Below the pieces are notes generated by a model. That model saw nothing but the letters and a program-made list of their open reading frames with translations, was not told the DNA's origin and ran no database searches. This document shows, piece after piece, positions 42,611-42,849 of a stretch of 42,849 bases of DNA. Each line of letters starts with the position of its first letter. Position 1 is the first letter of the stretch. This stretch comes from Euzebya sp. (GTDB lineage Bacteria > Actinomycetota > Nitriliruptoria > Euzebyales > Euzebyaceae): NCBI RefSeq assembly GCF_964222135.1, contig NZ_CAXQBR010000043.1, positions 1-42,849 on the forward strand, written 5' to 3'. Both the position numbers and the translations under genes were made by a program.

Positions 42611-42809
42611 TGCGCCCGTGGGGCGATGGCGGTCGAGGGGTGGACGGCCTGGTGTTCGCTATGCGCCCGTGGGGCGATGGCGGTCGAGGGGGGGACGGCC
42701 TGGTGTGTTCGCGATGCGCCCGTGGGGCGATGGCGGTTGCGGGGTGGACGGCCTGGTGTTCGCGATGCGCCCGTGGGGCGATGGCGGTTGCGGGGTGGAC
42801 GGCCTGGTG
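42611..42809. repeat. Tandem 51-53 bp repeat, four units, cut by the contig end
   Basis: Units begin at 42611, 42662, 42715 and 42766 with TGCGCCCGTGGGGCGATGGC, and end in GGACGGCCTGGTGTTCGC or close to it. Periods are 51, 53 and 51 bp. Units 1-2 share TCGAGG at one place where units 3-4 have TTGCGG, so they were duplicated in pairs. The last unit is broken off by adapter sequence. Unit 2 carries a 2-bp insertion, so the array cannot encode an in-frame protein repeat. It is probably longer in the genome. Confidence 0.85.
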
Positions 42810-42849
42810 AGATCGGAAGACACACGTCTGAACTCCAGTCACCGCATAC
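42810..42849. other. Illumina sequencing adapter (artefact)
   Basis: Bases 42810-42842 match the TruSeq read-through adapter (AGATCGGAAGA then CACACGTCTGAACTCCAG and TCAC) with one G missing. The final seven bases look like the start of a sample index. The reverse strand spells MTGVQTC, a known adapter-derived peptide. This is not genomic DNA. Confidence 0.97.

Noticed and set aside
42252-42842. Minus-strand protein with 17-residue repeats
   Set aside because: It starts in adapter sequence and reads through the intergenic minisatellite, whose 2-bp insertion breaks the frame relation between units.

Overview
The window is a 42.8 kb piece of a very GC-rich actinobacterial chromosome. Third codon positions are almost all G or C, and GTG and TTG starts are common. 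Several features together suggest a deep-branching lineage, possibly Nitriliruptoria (Euzebya, Egibacter or Nitriliruptor relatives). These are two secreted proteins built on cell-wall-binding repeat 2 modules, single-domain sugar ABC ATPases, and a backbone running comEA-comEC / holA / rpsT-lepA-hemW / hrcA-dnaJ-rsmE. That placement is inference. There are no rRNA genes, no insertion sequences and no CRISPR array. The last 40 bases are untrimmed Illumina adapter, so the right edge is a contig end and not biology.

Layout. 1-233: intergenic DNA with short repeats. 234-3373: nadD, an LCP/LytR-family protein, rsfS, tRNA-Ala(GGC) and a pentapeptide-repeat protein. 3448-6196: an orphan sugar-type lipoprotein and an aldonolactone oxidase. 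6207-7447 (minus): two overlapping TenA genes, one of the Cys class and one of the Glu class. 7479-11477: a membrane-anchored helix-hairpin-helix protein, a 32-bp-period repeat array, comEA and comEC. 11615-13751: a VapBC toxin-antitoxin pair with a palindromic operator, a YCII-family gene without a stop codon, and a CWB2 protein. 13871-14857: holA. 14854-18771 (minus): an MFS exporter, a CWB2/serine-hydrolase fusion and a TesB thioesterase. 18880-22236: rpsT (minus), lepA and hemW. 22307-27096: a ROK regulator and a xylose-type ABC transporter. 27109-28443 (minus): a diguanylate cyclase. 28598-31618: hrcA, dnaJ and rsmE. 31625-32873: divergent TfoX_N-domain and Gfo/Idh/MocA genes. 32632-36884 (minus): an HNH remnant and a large secreted nuclease. 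37064-40317: an NT5C-type nucleotidase, prolyl oligopeptidase and a TetR regulator. 40277-42562 (minus): a beta-propeller membrane protein and a methyltransferase. 42611-42809: a tandem 51-53 bp repeat, then adapter.

How it works together. The backbone is housekeeping: NAD synthesis, ribosome silencing, DNA uptake, the replication clamp loader, translation fidelity, haem trafficking, heat-shock control and rRNA methylation. Accessory blocks sit at its joints: comEC|holA, holA|rpsT and hemW|hrcA. Many genes carry a TAnnnT hexamer 6-10 nt before the start codon with no Shine-Dalgarno. This implies widespread leaderless transcription and lets many starts be fixed from sequence alone. The least explained elements are the intergenic repeat clusters, above all the 8148-8351 array next to comEA.
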